The position numbers were made by a program, and so were the translations under genes. Below the pieces are notes generated by a model. That model did no database searches and had not been told where the DNA came from. It worked only from the letters and a program-made list of their open reading frames with translations. From NCBI GenBank assembly GCA_030704615.1, contig CM060731.1, positions 80,642,756-80,706,755 on the forward strand: a stretch of DNA of 64,000 nt. Direction: 5' to 3'. The DNA is from Takakia lepidozioides. Lineage: Eukaryota > Streptophyta > Takakiopsida > Takakiales > Takakiaceae. Shown here in pieces: positions 23,001-36,193 of this stretch; position 1 is the first letter of the stretch, and each line of letters opens with the position of its first letter.

Positions 23001-26000
23001 CTTTTTGGCTCTGGTTTTGTCTCCTCTCTCGTGTTTTTTTCCATTTTGTCCCATAAGCTCTTTGAGCCTTCCGCGGAAGTGCCATTTCATTTCATTTGTC
23101 ACTCTCTACCATCCATATATTATTTGGCATTTAACATTTCTTTTCTTTCCTTTCCTCTCTTTCCCCCTCCTGTAAAGGCTATTGCTGGTAGTTCATGCAC
23201 TGCAAGAAAATGTCATGTCCAATAAACTCCGTTAGACTCTGTTGCATAATGTGAGGCAGACTTGCGTTCTAGTGATGATTCATTGACAAGCACAGTTGAT
23301 AGGGATGTTATTGAGTATCTGACTTCACTATCAATACCATACGACTTCCAAGTATCAATCTCCCCCACAGAAAACTCACGGAAACAGTCTACTTCGGATA
23401 TAGGCACTTCACTAAACAACAGCAAACGTGTTTTATGCGATCTATGGATTTTCCAACACGTCAAACACAAAAGTATGATTTCAAACAATCATAAATGGAG
23501 ATGTCAAACTGCACACCACACTTTCATTTCAAAATGCTCCTGTCACTACCAGTAGGTTTGTTTGTTGGTAAGTGGCTCCTAGTATAAAACATTTAGGCTG
23601 AAAACAGATTATGAATTTAAGACCAGTGGTCTTGAATGGTCAGAAAATGCAGATAGCAATATTTCGAAGTGAATCAAAGGACAAAGCAGGTGCAATGCCT
23701 TTCCCCTCCAACCGCATTGATTCACAAAATTCGGCTATGTGGAGAATCACGCTTACCCCTTGCCAGAACCCTATGGAAGCACCACAATATACAAACATCT
23801 CCTCAGCCACACGGTCAAAAATGTGTGCCAAAGGCAAAAACGAGAAGTATGAATCTCTTTCACCGATCTGCAAAAATCCGAACCAATGTGCATATCCCCA
23901 GGTTTACTTCCAGCAAGGGCTGCTCCAAAACATGGTTATTAGTAGAGATTAAAGGACACATACACATAATTACTGGGCAGTTTGCAAAGCAAACGACCAC
24001 AAACAATACCTCACAAATACCCTAGCTTCTGAGGGTTTAGATTGCTTTGAGGTTAAGCCAGTAATCGAATCCAAACTATCAGCCAACAAGAGGAAAGCAC
24101 CATGTGGAACTACTCAAGACTGATCAACAAGGTATGTGCACAAATATAAAACTTTGGGGTAGCCTCCTGATACTTTCAAACTGTTTTTGTACCATGGTAA
24201 GGAACCGAGCCAGTGAACCTCATAACTTAAACCACGTGCACAAGAAATTTCTGCGGTAGGATCACTAATACTTTCCAACTGCAGACTCAACAACAGGTTT
24301 CCAAATTCAAATTTAGAAGAAAAGCAGACCTCATAAGAAAGTCCACTTATTACTTCAGGAAACCCACCTCTTCATTCAGGGACTTGAGCAAGTGATCAAG
24401 ACCAGCAATACAGGTCAATATGTTCTCATGACTCAACATCACTCCCTTGGGCTCCCCGGTGGTGCCACTGGTGTACATGATTGTTGAGAGATCATCCTCC
24501 TCTGGTGTTGACAAATCCACTGGATTCTTTGCACCCTGAACATCAATACACCAAGGAAAGCACAACCCAAAACATCATCTCCCGTCAAAAGCAGCACTAA
24601 CATCTGACCCAATTGGAGGGGATCACTAGAGGTCAAAGACTTGATGCCTGAAGCCTCTCCTTATGATGTCTAGATATTATGAATCAGCACAGAGTAAGAT
24701 GAAGAATGCATTTATTCCAAGGCACCAAACACTTGGAGGCAGGGCTTGCATACCAATTCCTTCAATTCCTCCCAAGAGTAGATTGCAATGCCATGGTCCT
24801 CCACTGCAGTTTTCTGCTCGCTAGTGACGGACCCGAAGCTCACCAATGCTACACCATCCAAAGCACACTCAAAATTCCATACAGTGCAATAAGCAATAAC
24901 CCCCTGTGGCTGACTGCGAAGGTGGTGACAACTTTGGAGACCTTGGGGTCCCTAAGCATATTATAAAACATGAGTTCACTACACAAGAAAGTACAACCAT
25001 TTTGCTGACAAGATATCCACCCAGAACCTAAAACCCTTCAGCACCCAATGCCTTGCACTTATTCCATTCCATCTAGCCTAGTGTTCGAAAAGCAATGGTT
25101 GATAAGGACAAGAAACAACTTACTCTTCAGATGCTGGGTGCACTTGGGTAGCACTTCAATAATCTGTACAAGCAACACTCAATCAAAAGTAGTGTGGGAC
25201 AAATCAACATATGGAAAGACAGAAGCATGACTCGGAACACAAACCCAACCACATGACATTAACACACCCCTGTCATACAAACTCTCCAGTAGCCGTTTGT
25301 TGGCCAATGGTCAGTCTCCGTCACCATTTTTTTTAGGGGAAGCCCTCATGACCTTCTTCCTTGCTGGGATGTGTTGTCCCCTCTCTCAACGGGAGGACCG
25401 CCTATGTCCAGCTTGCATAGGGCGCAGCCGGGAAATTGAAACTGAAGAACACTTCCTTCTATTGCCCTCTATACTACGAGATCCGTGGGAGATTCCACTG
25501 CTAATTCCGTGGAACCCAATCTCTCACTGAAGTCTTTCACTATGAGGATCAGAAATGCTTGGCAGCTTACCTGCACGAGGCCTTCACCCTTAGACAATCT
25601 CTCGAACAATAGTTCTTATTCTTGGCTGTGGCTTTCTTGGCTGTGGTTTTGTTTCCTCTCTCATGTTTTCTTCCATTTTGTCCCATAAGCTCTATGAGCC
25701 TTCCGCAGACATTATAAAGCACCATTTCATTTCAGTTCATTTCATTTCTCTGTGCTGTCAAAGCCTTCCAACTGAGGTGGAATTGACGATGCAAAGCAAA
25801 TGGGGAAAGCATCATGAGAGGTGATAAAGAAATTAAGCAACCTAACAGACCAAAAAATACTGCAAAGAGTGGCTCAAAGGCAACAGATACCACGAGCAGA
25901 GAATGACTCCAGAAGAGCGTGAGACAACACAACTACCTGCTTACAGAACGGGAAGAACTTTTTCTTACCCATGAGACTTAGGGATCCACCACAGAAAGCA

Positions 26001-28646
26001 GGCAGGGTCAGCATGGAAGGGGGAAAAGAGGCATATTGCCTCATGCATACCAGGGGAAGCTTAGTTTCTTGCACAAATGCGATAGAAATCTCTGCATGAT
26101 TTGCAATAAACTCCACTGCTTCAGCCCCTGTAACATGCCAACAAAATAATCAGCCACGTTCCTAAGAGCCTGAACATTGTAGCTTGTTGAAAAAATAGAT
26201 ACAGAGAAGTACATCTATGGCATGGCAACAGCAGAAGTTGAAACCCTGTTGCAAACTATTTGTACCTACAACATGTGCCCCTTTCCATCATTCTGTGGTC
26301 ATACTTTCCATGCAATGAAACTCAGTGTCCATGCTAGATTTCAATCACGCTACGTAAAAGTGGGCAGTAGATGAGTACCAAGAGTGTCATAAAGAGGGAC
26401 ACACACAATGCTATGGCCACTGCATGCCTGCATCATACAGACACGTGCAAGGGAAACCCACTTCAACAATGCTCATCAGACATCAGTTTACGAAACAACA
26501 ATAGTGGAGTGTTTCTTATGATTACTGATGCTTCACTTACTAAGTAAACAGTTCAAACTTACAAGTCCAAAACACAACGAAGATGGTTGGGCAAGAATAG
26601 GTTCACAAGATGTTCACACCTCCAATGCCGTGAACCACTCTGGACAATTCGCTCCATAGACTCCACAGCGGCCTTTCTGAGAGAAGATTGCAATTGAAAT
26701 GGTTAACATGATTTGCTTGAGCCCTGGATCTCCATGTATTTCCACCTCGAGTATACACAAGGAAAATGTCACAGATGAAGGGTAAGGAGGAACATACAGG
26801 TTCTACACCAAGGTGGCGCATAGCAGAGCCAATCAATAGGACATTGTCATAGACCTCTTGGTACGTTTGCCACACATAGTTCCCTGCCTGAAATTTCAAA
26901 ATGCAGAGCAAATTAGGCAGTTGCTGCTCACTGTAGGCAGGAATGGCACAGTATATATCATACAATCTGCTGGCTCATATTTGAGGTAGGAAAACTCTAA
27001 CAACCCAATCCCCTGCCAACAAATTGCTCTCATTGAGCCAAGAGATTGAACTTTCCCACACAAGTTCACCTTGGGCAAACAATAGCTTGGACTAGGCTTC
27101 TCTCTCTGACAACAAGAAACGTCTAGGCATTTACTGGTCAAAACTTCAGTAGATGCTGGGCAACTGCTTACACTGTAGTCTCTAATGGTATGTAGCTGCT
27201 ATATTGCACTCAGATATCAAAGAGAACACTAGACACAGTACAGAATCCTTGTAACAACTTCTAACCAGTCTTTCCTCTGGCAGTCTTTGCAATGTTGCTA
27301 CAACTTACAAATAGCATAGGGACTCTTAACAACCTCTTCAATGTTAGACACGCAAGCACGGAACAGTTAGGCCACTCACTTTTCCATTCTTCATCTCACG
27401 AACACCAAGCATTCGATTGTTGGGAACTCTCTTCACAGACTTACTGCAAAAAGAGAAATTCACCAAGCCATAGTTCCTTAGAACAAAGGGAAATCACTGA
27501 GGCCTCGGATTTAAGACTGAAACTTCACCCAAGGAAAAGAGAGCTTGGAAGGGCACATAGGCAAAAAGAATTTTCCCCCAAGGCTCTTTGATATGACCGG
27601 CGTATTTGGTCCGTGGGGAACAAGGAAGGCCAGGAGGGGAGGGAGTGATGATAATGGCCCATGAAGCTGGTGACATAGACAAGTCCAATAGAACACATGC
27701 TTAACAATTGACAGAATTACTGTGGTTAGACTGTAGAAGTAAAACTTCTCAGGCTAGTTCCGCTCTAATTTCAAATCTACAGATACAACATAATTGACAC
27801 CACTTATCTTCCAATCTCAAAGTCAGTTTCATGTTGTTAATGAGGTTTTGGTGTCGGAAAAAGCTCTCACTTCTCGGTTAGTCATGAGCGTGCCCAGATT
27901 CATCAGGGAGCAAGTCTAGCGTCCACAGCAACGAGTAGCTCGTTGGTTCGCCTAGAGTGGAAATTATCAAGGTGAAGTACATCACCATTGGGGATAGGAC
28001 AATGAAAGCATATCTTCCTCCTATAATTGAAATAATAAAGTCTGTTTTGGATTCCTCGACGTTCTCTTTCAACTCACAACTCACTCTTGTTAGAGCTGGC
28101 CGAGAGAGTCTACTCCTGAAGGAAGTGGGAGGTGACTCTGTGAAACGATCACCATCATCTAAGAAGGAAAGGAGCCTTTGCTGGAATCGAGATGCCGAGA
28201 AGTGGTCCGCATTGACAGTAAAAGAGGGAAATTGAATCCCATAGGATTCCCGATTTTATTTTATCTGAAGATCAAGCTTGCGATTAAACAATCATCTCGT
28301 GGATCGAGGAGTGGAAGGCCTTATGATGAAGACTTGTCAGCTTGAGAGGGAGTGACAAAGCATAAGTGATCTCCAGACCTGTATGGACTAGGATTCTCTT
28401 TGTGCGATGATGTCCATAGGATCGCCCTTGACAGGTGGTACGAGTACGAAAAAAAAGAGATGGAAAGAGGGAGGGAGATGAAATCACTTGCCTGAAAAAG
28501 TCCCAGGTAGTGAGAAGTCCGTCAGGAAGAGGAGGGAAGCCATCTTTCGCGAAAACGCTTCTGTAGACAGGGCCCTTTGACGGAACTCCCTCTGTTCCCG
28601 GCACTCCCTCCTCCACCTTCACGATGTACCTCTCCACTTGCCCCAT
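20048..28646 (-). CDS. LACS: Long-chain acyl-CoA synthetase (LACS), 19 exons, complete
   Basis: ATP-dependent ligase joining long-chain fatty acids to CoA. Exons from 5' to 3' on the minus strand: 28646-28488, 27439-27380, 26887-26798, 26676-26620, 26427-26379, 26127-26051, 25163-25124, 24848-24754, 24535-24368, 23867-23757, 22899-22812, 22743-22677, 22226-22151, 21994-21877, 21740-21495, 21257-21118, 20789-20607, 20471-20316, 20089-20048. They join in frame to 673 aa plus stop. Seen in order: [24 protein letters not shown], the P-loop [62 protein letters not shown], and the eukaryotic LACS signature [20 protein letters not shown], then [17 protein letters not shown]. No N-terminal transmembrane segment or peroxisomal tail (it ends YASMKKQ), so it is closest to the LACS1-5 group; the isoform is not certain. 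Introns carry two LINE fragments. Confidence 0.95.
22930..23112 (+). mobile_element. LINE 3'-end fragment in a LACS intron (copy 1)
   Basis: The segment containing ccattttgtcccataagctc, then gagccttccgcgga, then a short tttcatttcattt tail, matches a second copy at about 25620-25745 in another LACS intron. Both lie on the plus strand, antisense to LACS. The short A/T repeat tail and 5' truncation fit non-LTR retrotransposon 3' ends. Confidence 0.65.
25285..25745 (+). mobile_element. 5'-truncated LINE fragment in a LACS intron (copy 2)
   Basis: It contains a reading frame (25297-25530) ending in a LINE C-terminal Cys/His motif, [20 protein letters not shown], as found after the reverse transcriptase in many plant non-LTR elements. 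This is followed by the same 3' region as copy 1 and a tttcatttcagttcatttca tail. It lies antisense within the intron between exons 25163-25124 and 26127-26051. Confidence 0.75.
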
Positions 28647-29860
28647 TCAGCCTCTCAATCCCTCTCTTCCGTAGCTCAACTCCCACTCTCTGTCAATTAT
28701 GCCTTCACGTACCTCAAATCACAGTCTGCTTGTTTAGACAAGGTTCCTGTACCCTCCGAAGCGTTGACCGATTCAGAACAAACTTTCAGAGCGTCTAAAA
28801 TTATGAGCCTCTATATCTCGATAAGATACGCCTCTTTCGTCCACGTATGGATGGAGGCCTCACACTTTATCGTTATCAAACGCCTCAGAGCTTGAAGCTC
28901 GCTTCCCTCGAGCTCAAACGCTTAGTCTCTCAGGCCAGGGAGCACCAAATCTTCACTCCACCCGCTGTCTAGATATATCACCAAAACACTAGATCAAAAT
29001 GTAGTAATCCTCTAACTTATCCAAAGCAGAAAGCATGAGTTAACAGGGGGGGGGTAGCCAAAAGTGCACGACATCTGTCACGAAGCTATGAGAAAGGAGA
29101 TCTGAAATGGACCATTATAGCAAACAGGTGTCAGCGATGGCAAACTGGTCAATCGTATGCGAGGGCTGAGTCGTCGTCTTTGCTATTGCACACACCGTGA
29201 CTCCAAGATTGAACACAAAAACTCAATCCAGCAAATTTCTCTTTGCCGAAGATGATAGTAATCCACTACATAGCTTTCTCACGAGTGGTCACATTGATAT
29301 TATGTTGGAGACACCATAAAATGGCAGGTCAGTTGTAGGTGCGCCTTTAAATCCAATCCAAGCAAACAATGGTGTCGGACGGAGAACTGCAAATCTGACC
29401 TGCTTTTGTTTCGGTTTTGTATTTTTGTTGCTGGTGGTCCCTAAAGACACTCTGCCAGTAGTTTAACGACACATCACTCAACGAGCTGAAGCATCACCTA
29501 ATCCCGTGGTTGATAACTTCATTAACCCATAAGAAGGTATTAATAAGCTGGAGGTGGCAATGGCTTGGGCTGGGCCAAGCCAAGCCAAGCCATGCAGATA
29601 TGAGATACATAAACTATGGCCCAGATTTCAGAATCGGAACTGGACTTTTCGGGCCATGACTCAAAAGCTGGGGCCTGATCAAGATTCTGCTTAAATGCAG
29701 AGTGGATATCAGTGGGGACAAATGGCTAACTGTGAGGTGAGTAGTGAGTACATACTACATATAAGCCAATGTGGCAGCTTTAGCAATTATTCGTTGTTAT
29801 TCATAAAAGAGTGCCTGCATTGCCTCACCGACTCTGAGATTCTGCAGCAATCCGCTGCGT
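28647..29860. other. LACS promoter / 5' UTR region
   Basis: Upstream of the LACS start codon (minus strand). The first 60 bases carry GAGAGA/GGAAGAGAGG purine tracts on the transcribed strand, common in plant 5' UTRs. No TATA box or other gene could be identified. A GCCAAGCC-type triplication occurs at about 29574-29592. Confidence 0.4.
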
Positions 29861-29879
29861 GGTTATTAGGGTCCTTATT

Positions 29880-30385
29880 AGGGTGGACGGACTGGTCTAT
29901 GTACTCACTGGTATATGCACTGGTATTATGTAGATACCAGACCAAGTCTGGTATCTTTTGGGAGAAGACTTCGTCATATACCAGACCAAGGCTGGTATCA
30001 GTTTTTTCATACCCGCCACAATGCCAGTACTGCCCCGCGTCTTCCTCATTTACTGTGGTATGTGTACTATATCAATTTATCTGTACATATGCCTACACAT
30101 TTGTACATGTATATTTAACTTTTTATCTGTATTTTATTTGTTTTCACTTGATACTTGCTATTTGATAAACTTGTAAGTCAAGATGGCTTTGGAATGATAC
30201 CAGACTTGATATCTCATTCCAGCTGGTATTGTGATCATGATGCTCATACTCATACTAGTATGTGGAAAAGAATACATCCACCATTAAGTTATACAGACCA
30301 GATTGGTATGAAAGTTTTGTGATACGTCTCGTACCAGGACCAGACTGGTATGTAGAAAACGTGATACCGGTCCAACAGTTACCTC
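29880..30385. repeat. Cluster of TACCAGAC/GTCTGGTA palindromes, possible hAT-like element
   Basis: At least eight copies of taccaga.c/g.tctggta motifs are dispersed over 500 bp (for example ataccagaccaagtctggta near 29933). The right side ends gataccggtccaacag, close to the CCAACACTG end of the hAT elements at 34-36 kb with one mutated position. No left end or 8-bp duplication was found, so element status is inferred. Similar motifs recur at 37090-37240, ending gtccaacactag. Confidence 0.4.
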
Positions 30386-31811
30386 AAGTAAATGGAATGC
30401 GATCATTCTGTGCACAAAGCTTGCTATTGTTTTTCTCGAAAGGGAAACGCTACCTGTTCCATGTGTTCGATGATTGGGATGAATCAGTGTGTCCTGACAA
30501 AAAAACCTGCTGAGCACGTACAGGATATGAGTTATGAGACGCTTTCGACAAACAGAAATTATACCGTGTTCTACGGAGACGCGAAACAAAACTTGCGCAT
30601 AAGCCTTAATGGCCGCCCGCCGGGGACACGACAATCACGGGAGACTATCATTTTGTCAGAACTCAGAACGTCGCGCACATGGATAGGTAGAAGCACCTAC
30701 TTTACAAACTTCCACAGTCCACTTCACAAAAGAGCTGGGAGAAGTGTAGAACATCAAGTCACAATACAAAACTAAACCAACGATGTAATAAGTAGGTAAC
30801 ATGTCCGATCAGCCAAGATGCTACACTCGATGCAATGATTTCGGCATTCAATGGGGACAGTGTGCATTCAACATTCACCAATGTGGGACTCGGGCCCGCG
30901 ATGAGGTGATAGGTAACGAATTTGATTACCTATGCTGTACTCTCATTACATATCATTTTCCACCTCATCAAACCGCTCAGTGGCAGGGGGAAGCGTGTGG
31001 CGCAATGGGCGCCAAGCAGTGGAGATGTGTCTGATAAAACTTGAAAGGCAGGGAGGACGCACGCTTTGGTGTGACGGACCACGCATTAAAAGCGACATGA
31101 ATGTTTGGCGGGCGAGATACCACAGTGATCATCAGTGGCACAGTTGCAAGCTGGTGGTCTTGGACGCTTGTTACGGCTACCGAAGGAGTGCATCAATCAA
31201 GCTCGCACTTAGGGGTGTGGGTGTCAGGTTTCTTTTGAGTACAATATTGAAGCCTGGCCTCTGCGGCCAAAGCTCTGTACATATATTTATTTATTTATTT
31301 ATTTTATTTTTGAGAAAGGGGACGGAGGCCCAAGTTTTAATCAAATTTCTTTAAAAAAAAAATAGATGTCAACATCAGTGGAAAAAATAACCACTGCCAG
31401 GCCATGAAGGCTTAGTGCGGGGAAACTTCCCCGAGACTAGCTACTCAAGCGAAGGTGAGGAAATGGTGAGAAAACACGGTGATGCGGAGAGAGGTTGAAA
31501 ATTTCTACGAGAATACTATGTAAGGGGATCCGAGGTGGTATTGGGAGAACACCAGATTGCGAGCTTAAGCCATAAGTTTTAGAGTAGCGGAAGGTAAGGT
31601 AAAGGAGGTGCGAGATTCCAGCTGTCAGTGTGCTTTACAACTCAGAGATCAGTAGTGCAGCAGTGGAACATAGAGATGATTGTCAATACTAGCCAAGTGC
31701 CTTGGAGCTGAAGGTGGACGAAGCTGGTGAAGATCCACAGATATCCAGAAATCCCGAGAGGATCCACAACAGTCCAGAGATCCAGGGAGATTTACCGGAG
31801 GAGTTCAGGTA
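30386..31811. other. Intergenic DNA with A/T microsatellite
   Basis: No gene is supported. A (TTTA)n tract lies at about 31283-31312, next to poly-A at about 31351-31362, a typical leftover of retroposon tails. Several plus-strand ORFs of 70-140 codons show no known motif. Confidence 0.35.
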
Positions 31812-33165
31812 TCAAAACTTTAGCTGAGTTCTGAACTTGTGGTCCTGAGTATTTTTGTGGCGCCAATTGAAATTGGCTTCTTCCCCTTTACCAAGGGACT
31901 TCCCATTAAGGGGGGATGGAGTTCTGCCAGGCAAAGCGCAAGTTGGGAAGACAGGTCCCGAGCACGTTGCCTTTGCCCCAGGACTGCTAGAAATCTTGAA
32001 GGAGCTTCCTCCCCCGTTGCTCTGAAGTTCTGGGAATAGCGGCGGGGGTGAGTCAACAGTCTCTTCTGGCAGCAAGAAAGTGATGGAGGTGTCAGGGAGC
32101 ACATTTGTTGAAGTATTGAAATGGTTTTCCACCCGCAGCACCAGCTCCCTGTGAGTGTAGTCTCTTGCTGGGGGTGTCAATCCTTTCTGCCTCTGCATTC
32201 TGTATTGTTCCGCCACCAGCCCAAATCCTTCTTCAAAAATCATTTTGCTTCTGGCCCATTTGTTGGGATCCTTCACCCTGCAAGACAAGTAAGCTTTGCA
32301 CACCCATAATCAAGAATTATGATTCCATGTGGTGTCCAAATCCCTACTGTAAAGAACTGGAAGCACATGCACAATTGCTAGGTCGGGATGTGAAGCATTG
32401 TTTCCAACCATGATGCCAATGTGTTGGATGACAAATTCAGATCAGGGAAGGTATCCTTGAAGACATCTTGAGTGAGAGCCAGAGTGATGTCTCTTTCTTT
32501 ACCAATACCGTAGTCATTGGCCGTGGCCTCTGACCCAAGCTGATTGGAAGCCATCCTTGACACTTGGAAGGAAGAAGTTTGTGTAATCATCAATGAAGGC
32601 ATACAGCAACGGTGTAACACATGGCTGATTTCTCTCTGGCGTAAAGAGGTGCCTGGCGCCCAACCTCTCGAATACCTGGTTTTGAAAGAGTGGAGTTCCA
32701 GAAAGGAGATAGCAAGACTGCTGTTATCAAGCAGCTGCAGCTCAGATTCAGAGAAGGGGAATGAGGCCCATGCTTGCATAATTCTGACTGGGAAAAATGC
32801 AGATGGGCGATTGGGGTGTTTCCAGGCCACCATATCCCCATTCCTCTTCCTCTTTTTGGAATTTTGAGGTTCATCATTGACCTCCTCTTGCGCATTTGTC
32901 TCCAGTGCCACTGCAACCTGATTTGTCTTGTTCCTCGTGGGCTGGGAGGAGCCAGAGTCTCCAGCAATGGTTTCATCTTTTATCTTCCCTTTGATATTTG
33001 GACAGTCAGCCTTCATATGCCCTTCGCCATTACAGATGAAGCAAATTACAGAGAGGACTTCCTCTTTAATTGCGACCACGATGAACGAGTCATCAATTGT
33101 GGGAAAATGATGGAGGAGCCGATAGTGGCCGTTGCTAGCATAAGCACAACCAGCTTTGGAACTCC
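31812..33165 (-). CDS. CCHC zinc-knuckle protein, gag/ORF1-like, probably broken
   Basis: The minus-strand frame from about 33165 to 32378 reads LLHHFPTIDDSFIVVAIKEE, then a zinc knuckle CFICNGEGHMKADC (C-x2-C-x4-H-x4-C), then a polar region with a basic KKRKRNGD stretch. A second frame on the same strand, 32303-31812, starts right after a good acceptor (gtcttgcag) with VKDPNKWARSK and may be the next exon. A third frame just upstream (33353-33135) appears to connect by a frameshift near 33165. Zinc knuckles of this kind are typical of retrotransposon gag and LINE ORF1 proteins that bind nucleic acid; no reverse transcriptase follows. It could be a gag remnant or a domesticated gene. Confidence 0.45.
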
Positions 33166-33359
33166 GTTATCTCTGTTGTAGTCAAGTGTGTTGCATCATT
33201 GTCTACACTTAAGATCTGGTCTTGTATAAGTTCGTAGGCTCCAGCTTTGGGACTTTCATTGGACAAAGTACCTGCTACACCATAGCTTATAAACTTCAGT
33301 CTTTCTCCATATGAATCTTCCGCGCTCGGAGAATAAGTTATGTTCTTTCGCATTTGCTG

Positions 33360-34200
33360 GCTATGAAGGGTTCTTGGCGGTAGAAGGGAGTTTGCGGGAG
33401 ACTCTGTAATTGCTTTATTGTTGGCTATGCATCAGTGTCAAAAATTGCTAAACCCCTGTTGTGCCTTCCCCAAGTGTCACCTCCTCTCATTTGCTGAAAA
33501 CTACTTCATGAAGTACATCCAAGTAACAGCTCCCTCAGGTAAAATCTTTCTTATTGAACAATGTATGAAGAATAAATGGATGAATTTTGAAGTTTATAAT
33601 GGATGAAAGTAGATCTCGCTATTCACAAAGAGGAGCCATACGACTAGCCGCCTATTCTATGAAGTCTCATCCCTCCATTTGTAATGGAAATGAGTTTGAA
33701 TGAGTTTCTTGTAAACCCTATCTGGGTTTGTCGATAGTAATGAATATTTCTCATGTCTGAAGGTGAGGCAAAATTTCAAATAGATATCATCGTGTAAAAA
33801 ATGATGTTAAACAAGATTTCCTTAACCCTTAAGTGCCTATTGAACCAGAAATAGGTTTTTGAGAAGTACCTAACCCTTAAGTGCATAAGCGCCCCAATTC
33901 CGATCACGTTTGACCCTATATCTTTTGCAGATTTTATAAAATTGCATTGATTGCTTATGCAATGTTATAGACACTACATGTTAGAACACATCCACATGTC
34001 GGATTAGTATTTAATTGCAACAGGCTAGAACTGCGAGTTTTCGGAAAACGAAAGTCCTAGGGAAAATAGGTGGCAAGGGGACTCCCTCCGCGTTTTCCTA
34101 CATGTGGGAGCCCTAGCATATCAGACTTGATCTCCTCCAATCTCGTATAAAATCGGTGTAGAGGCATATGGAATACAAAATAGTGAATCGGAGTATTAAC
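33360..34200. other. Non-coding DNA with repeated AACCCTTAAGTGC motif
   Basis: No gene seen. The motif TTAACCCTTAAGTGCCTAT occurs at about 33822-33840, a near copy (taacccttaagtgcataag) at about 33870, and an identical copy at about 37658-37676. TTAA followed by CCC is reminiscent of piggyBac-type ends, but no inverted partner was found for these. Confidence 0.35.
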
Positions 34201-36186
34201 CAGTGTTGGCCAGGTATAGCACTCTACCCCGGTTAGTGAGTCGGTTACCCCCCGGTTAGTAGGTATACATAATCACATACATGGTATTTTTACAAAACAG
34301 AGCAAATAGATAACCGACGGTTGGGAGGTGAGTATGTATATGTACCCTATATTAAGGTTAGCACAAGTGTTGGGAGGATACCCTTTTTCTGCCATTATAC
34401 CCCTGAGGGTAAAACCCAATAAGGGTATATGGACATACCCTACACTGGAAATTCCAAAATACCCTTACCCTACCCTTGTCAAGGGTAATTATTTTTGTTA
34501 TACCCTTAATGGATTATACCCTAGGGTTTGAAATTTCGAAGGATACCCTTACCCTAAGGGTAAATATGTTCAATGGATGGGTAATAGGGAACGGTATAAT
34601 AATTTGATTACTAGGGGTTTAGGTTTAGGTGTGGTATTTGCTAGTAGAGAGGGCAAACACTAGCCATTTTATTTTTATTTTTTCCCCCTTCGTTGGTCTT
34701 CCTCTTCGGAGCTTGTGCTCCAAGACCGGTCATGCCACTCTCTCCTTGGAAAAAGCGTGTGCTAGTGGTGGTCCCCGCCACTGCCGCTCTCTCTTTCCTC
34801 GGTACCTGCCATTCTCTTATCTATGGTGCAAAGCGACCTCATTATGATCAAATGTGTTGTTTTGTTATTATATTTTAGGGCCATTAGAGGAGCATTAATG
34901 AGGGCTAAAATTTTGCTATTCGTAAGCCACATAAAAAAATAAACAAAAATATAAATAAAATGCATATCCCGTTAAATTCTATATAACGGGGATGTTATAT
35001 AATTGAAATGCTTCGTCTTGGTTAGGCCCTCTGGCAATCCCCTCCCCCCACCAAGGTTTTGGTTCTTAGTTAACTCCTACTTTCCCCCCCAACTCCCTAC
35101 CAGTGCTGGGTGTTCCCCATGTGATACGCCTTTACAAACCCTTAGGAGGTTATTTTTTCCTCCTCTCTGTTCTCATTTTGCCACTCCAATAAAGTTTTTG
35201 TAGGGCCTCTGTCCTTTTTATCCGAAAAAAAAAGCTTTATTCTAAGTATTTAATAAAATTCACAAATTAAATCTAAAAAAATAATTTACCCTTTATAATT
35301 ACCCTGGGATATCCTGAGGATATAAAAATGGTACCATTATCCTGCAATTACCCTTATCCTCATGGTATATGTGGCACCCAATACCCTTACCCAGAGGGTA
35401 AATGTTTACCAAAAATTTATATATACCCTTACCCAGAGGGTAAATGTTTTCAAAAAATAGATTATACCCTTACCCTGAGGATAAGTTTGACCCCCAAAAT
35501 CATGTATACCTTTATCCTGAGGGTAGAAAAAATCAATATACCCTCCCAACACTGGTTAGCACTACACTATATACCCGGATTAGTAAGGCGTTTTGACCAC
35601 CCCTAGAGCGGTTATAGTATAGTATAGGACACCTTCCTCCTCAGACAACGCAGCTGCATTGATTGCCATGATTGCATGCATGCCTCAGTATTGGCAACTT
35701 TTGCAAAAGGTGCGCTCAGTATGTATAACTTATTGCTATGTTAAATGTTAGCCAACTTCCATCTTTGCTTTCTTCCTTTCTTACTTTAGTCATTGTATTT
35801 GTCATTGTGGATAAATCTCTCATGTACTTGGAGCATTCTAGCATTATCTATCTATTACTCATCTTTATTAAAGGTTCTCATCTTCATTTGGATGTCATGT
35901 GGGAATTGATTATTTTTAACGAAAATCATTGAGTAAATACAAGTGCCCATTCAATATATTATATGTAACCACCAATTGCATATATATATACGCCAATTTT
36001 AGGACACCTCTAACCGTCCTACTCATAACCGTCTAAATTTGAAGTATTTTGTAGAATAGATAACCGGTGGATATACTAAAATAAAAAAATTGTCCTTATA
36101 CATAACCATGGAGTGTGTCCATCCCAAAAATATTGAAGTAACCTTAACCGGTGGATATGTAAAATTCTTATAACCAGCCAACACTG
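34201..36186. mobile_element. Non-autonomous hAT-type element A, perfect 8-bp target duplication
   Basis: It begins CAGTGTTGGCCAGGTATAGC and ends with the inverse of CAGTGTTGGCTGGTTATAAG, so at least the first ten terminal bases match. It is flanked by the 8-bp direct repeat GTATTAAC at 34193-34200 and 36187-36194. The CAGTG-type end and 8-bp duplication are hallmarks of the hAT superfamily. Length is 1986 bp, of which 1190 bp is the nested element B. No transposase is present, so mobility would depend on another element. Confidence 0.92.
34365..35554. mobile_element. Non-autonomous hAT-type element B, nested in element A
   Basis: The ends are AAGTGTTGGGAGGATACCCT (left, with C to A at the first base) and the inverse of CAGTGTTGGGAGGGTATATT (right). 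It is flanked by a perfect 8-bp duplication GTTAGCAC at 34357-34364 and 35555-35562. Both flanks are packed with taccctNaNgggta palindromes (34380-34570 and 35290-35530). The middle (about 34855-35230) carries the 3' region of a LINE, shared with the larger element at 54697-57430. Confidence 0.92.
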
Positions 36187-36193
36187 GTATTAA

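Noticed and set aside
24850-24965. Minus-strand frame with [12 protein letters not shown] as an extra LACS exon
   Set aside because: Joining 25124 directly to 24848 gives [15 protein letters not shown] in phase and matches the family; the extra frame would add a stop or break phase.
34380-35530. Runs of taccct/agggta that look like telomeric repeat
   Set aside because: They are palindromic words spaced irregularly at both ends of hAT elements B and C, not a tandem CCCTAAA or TTAGGG array.
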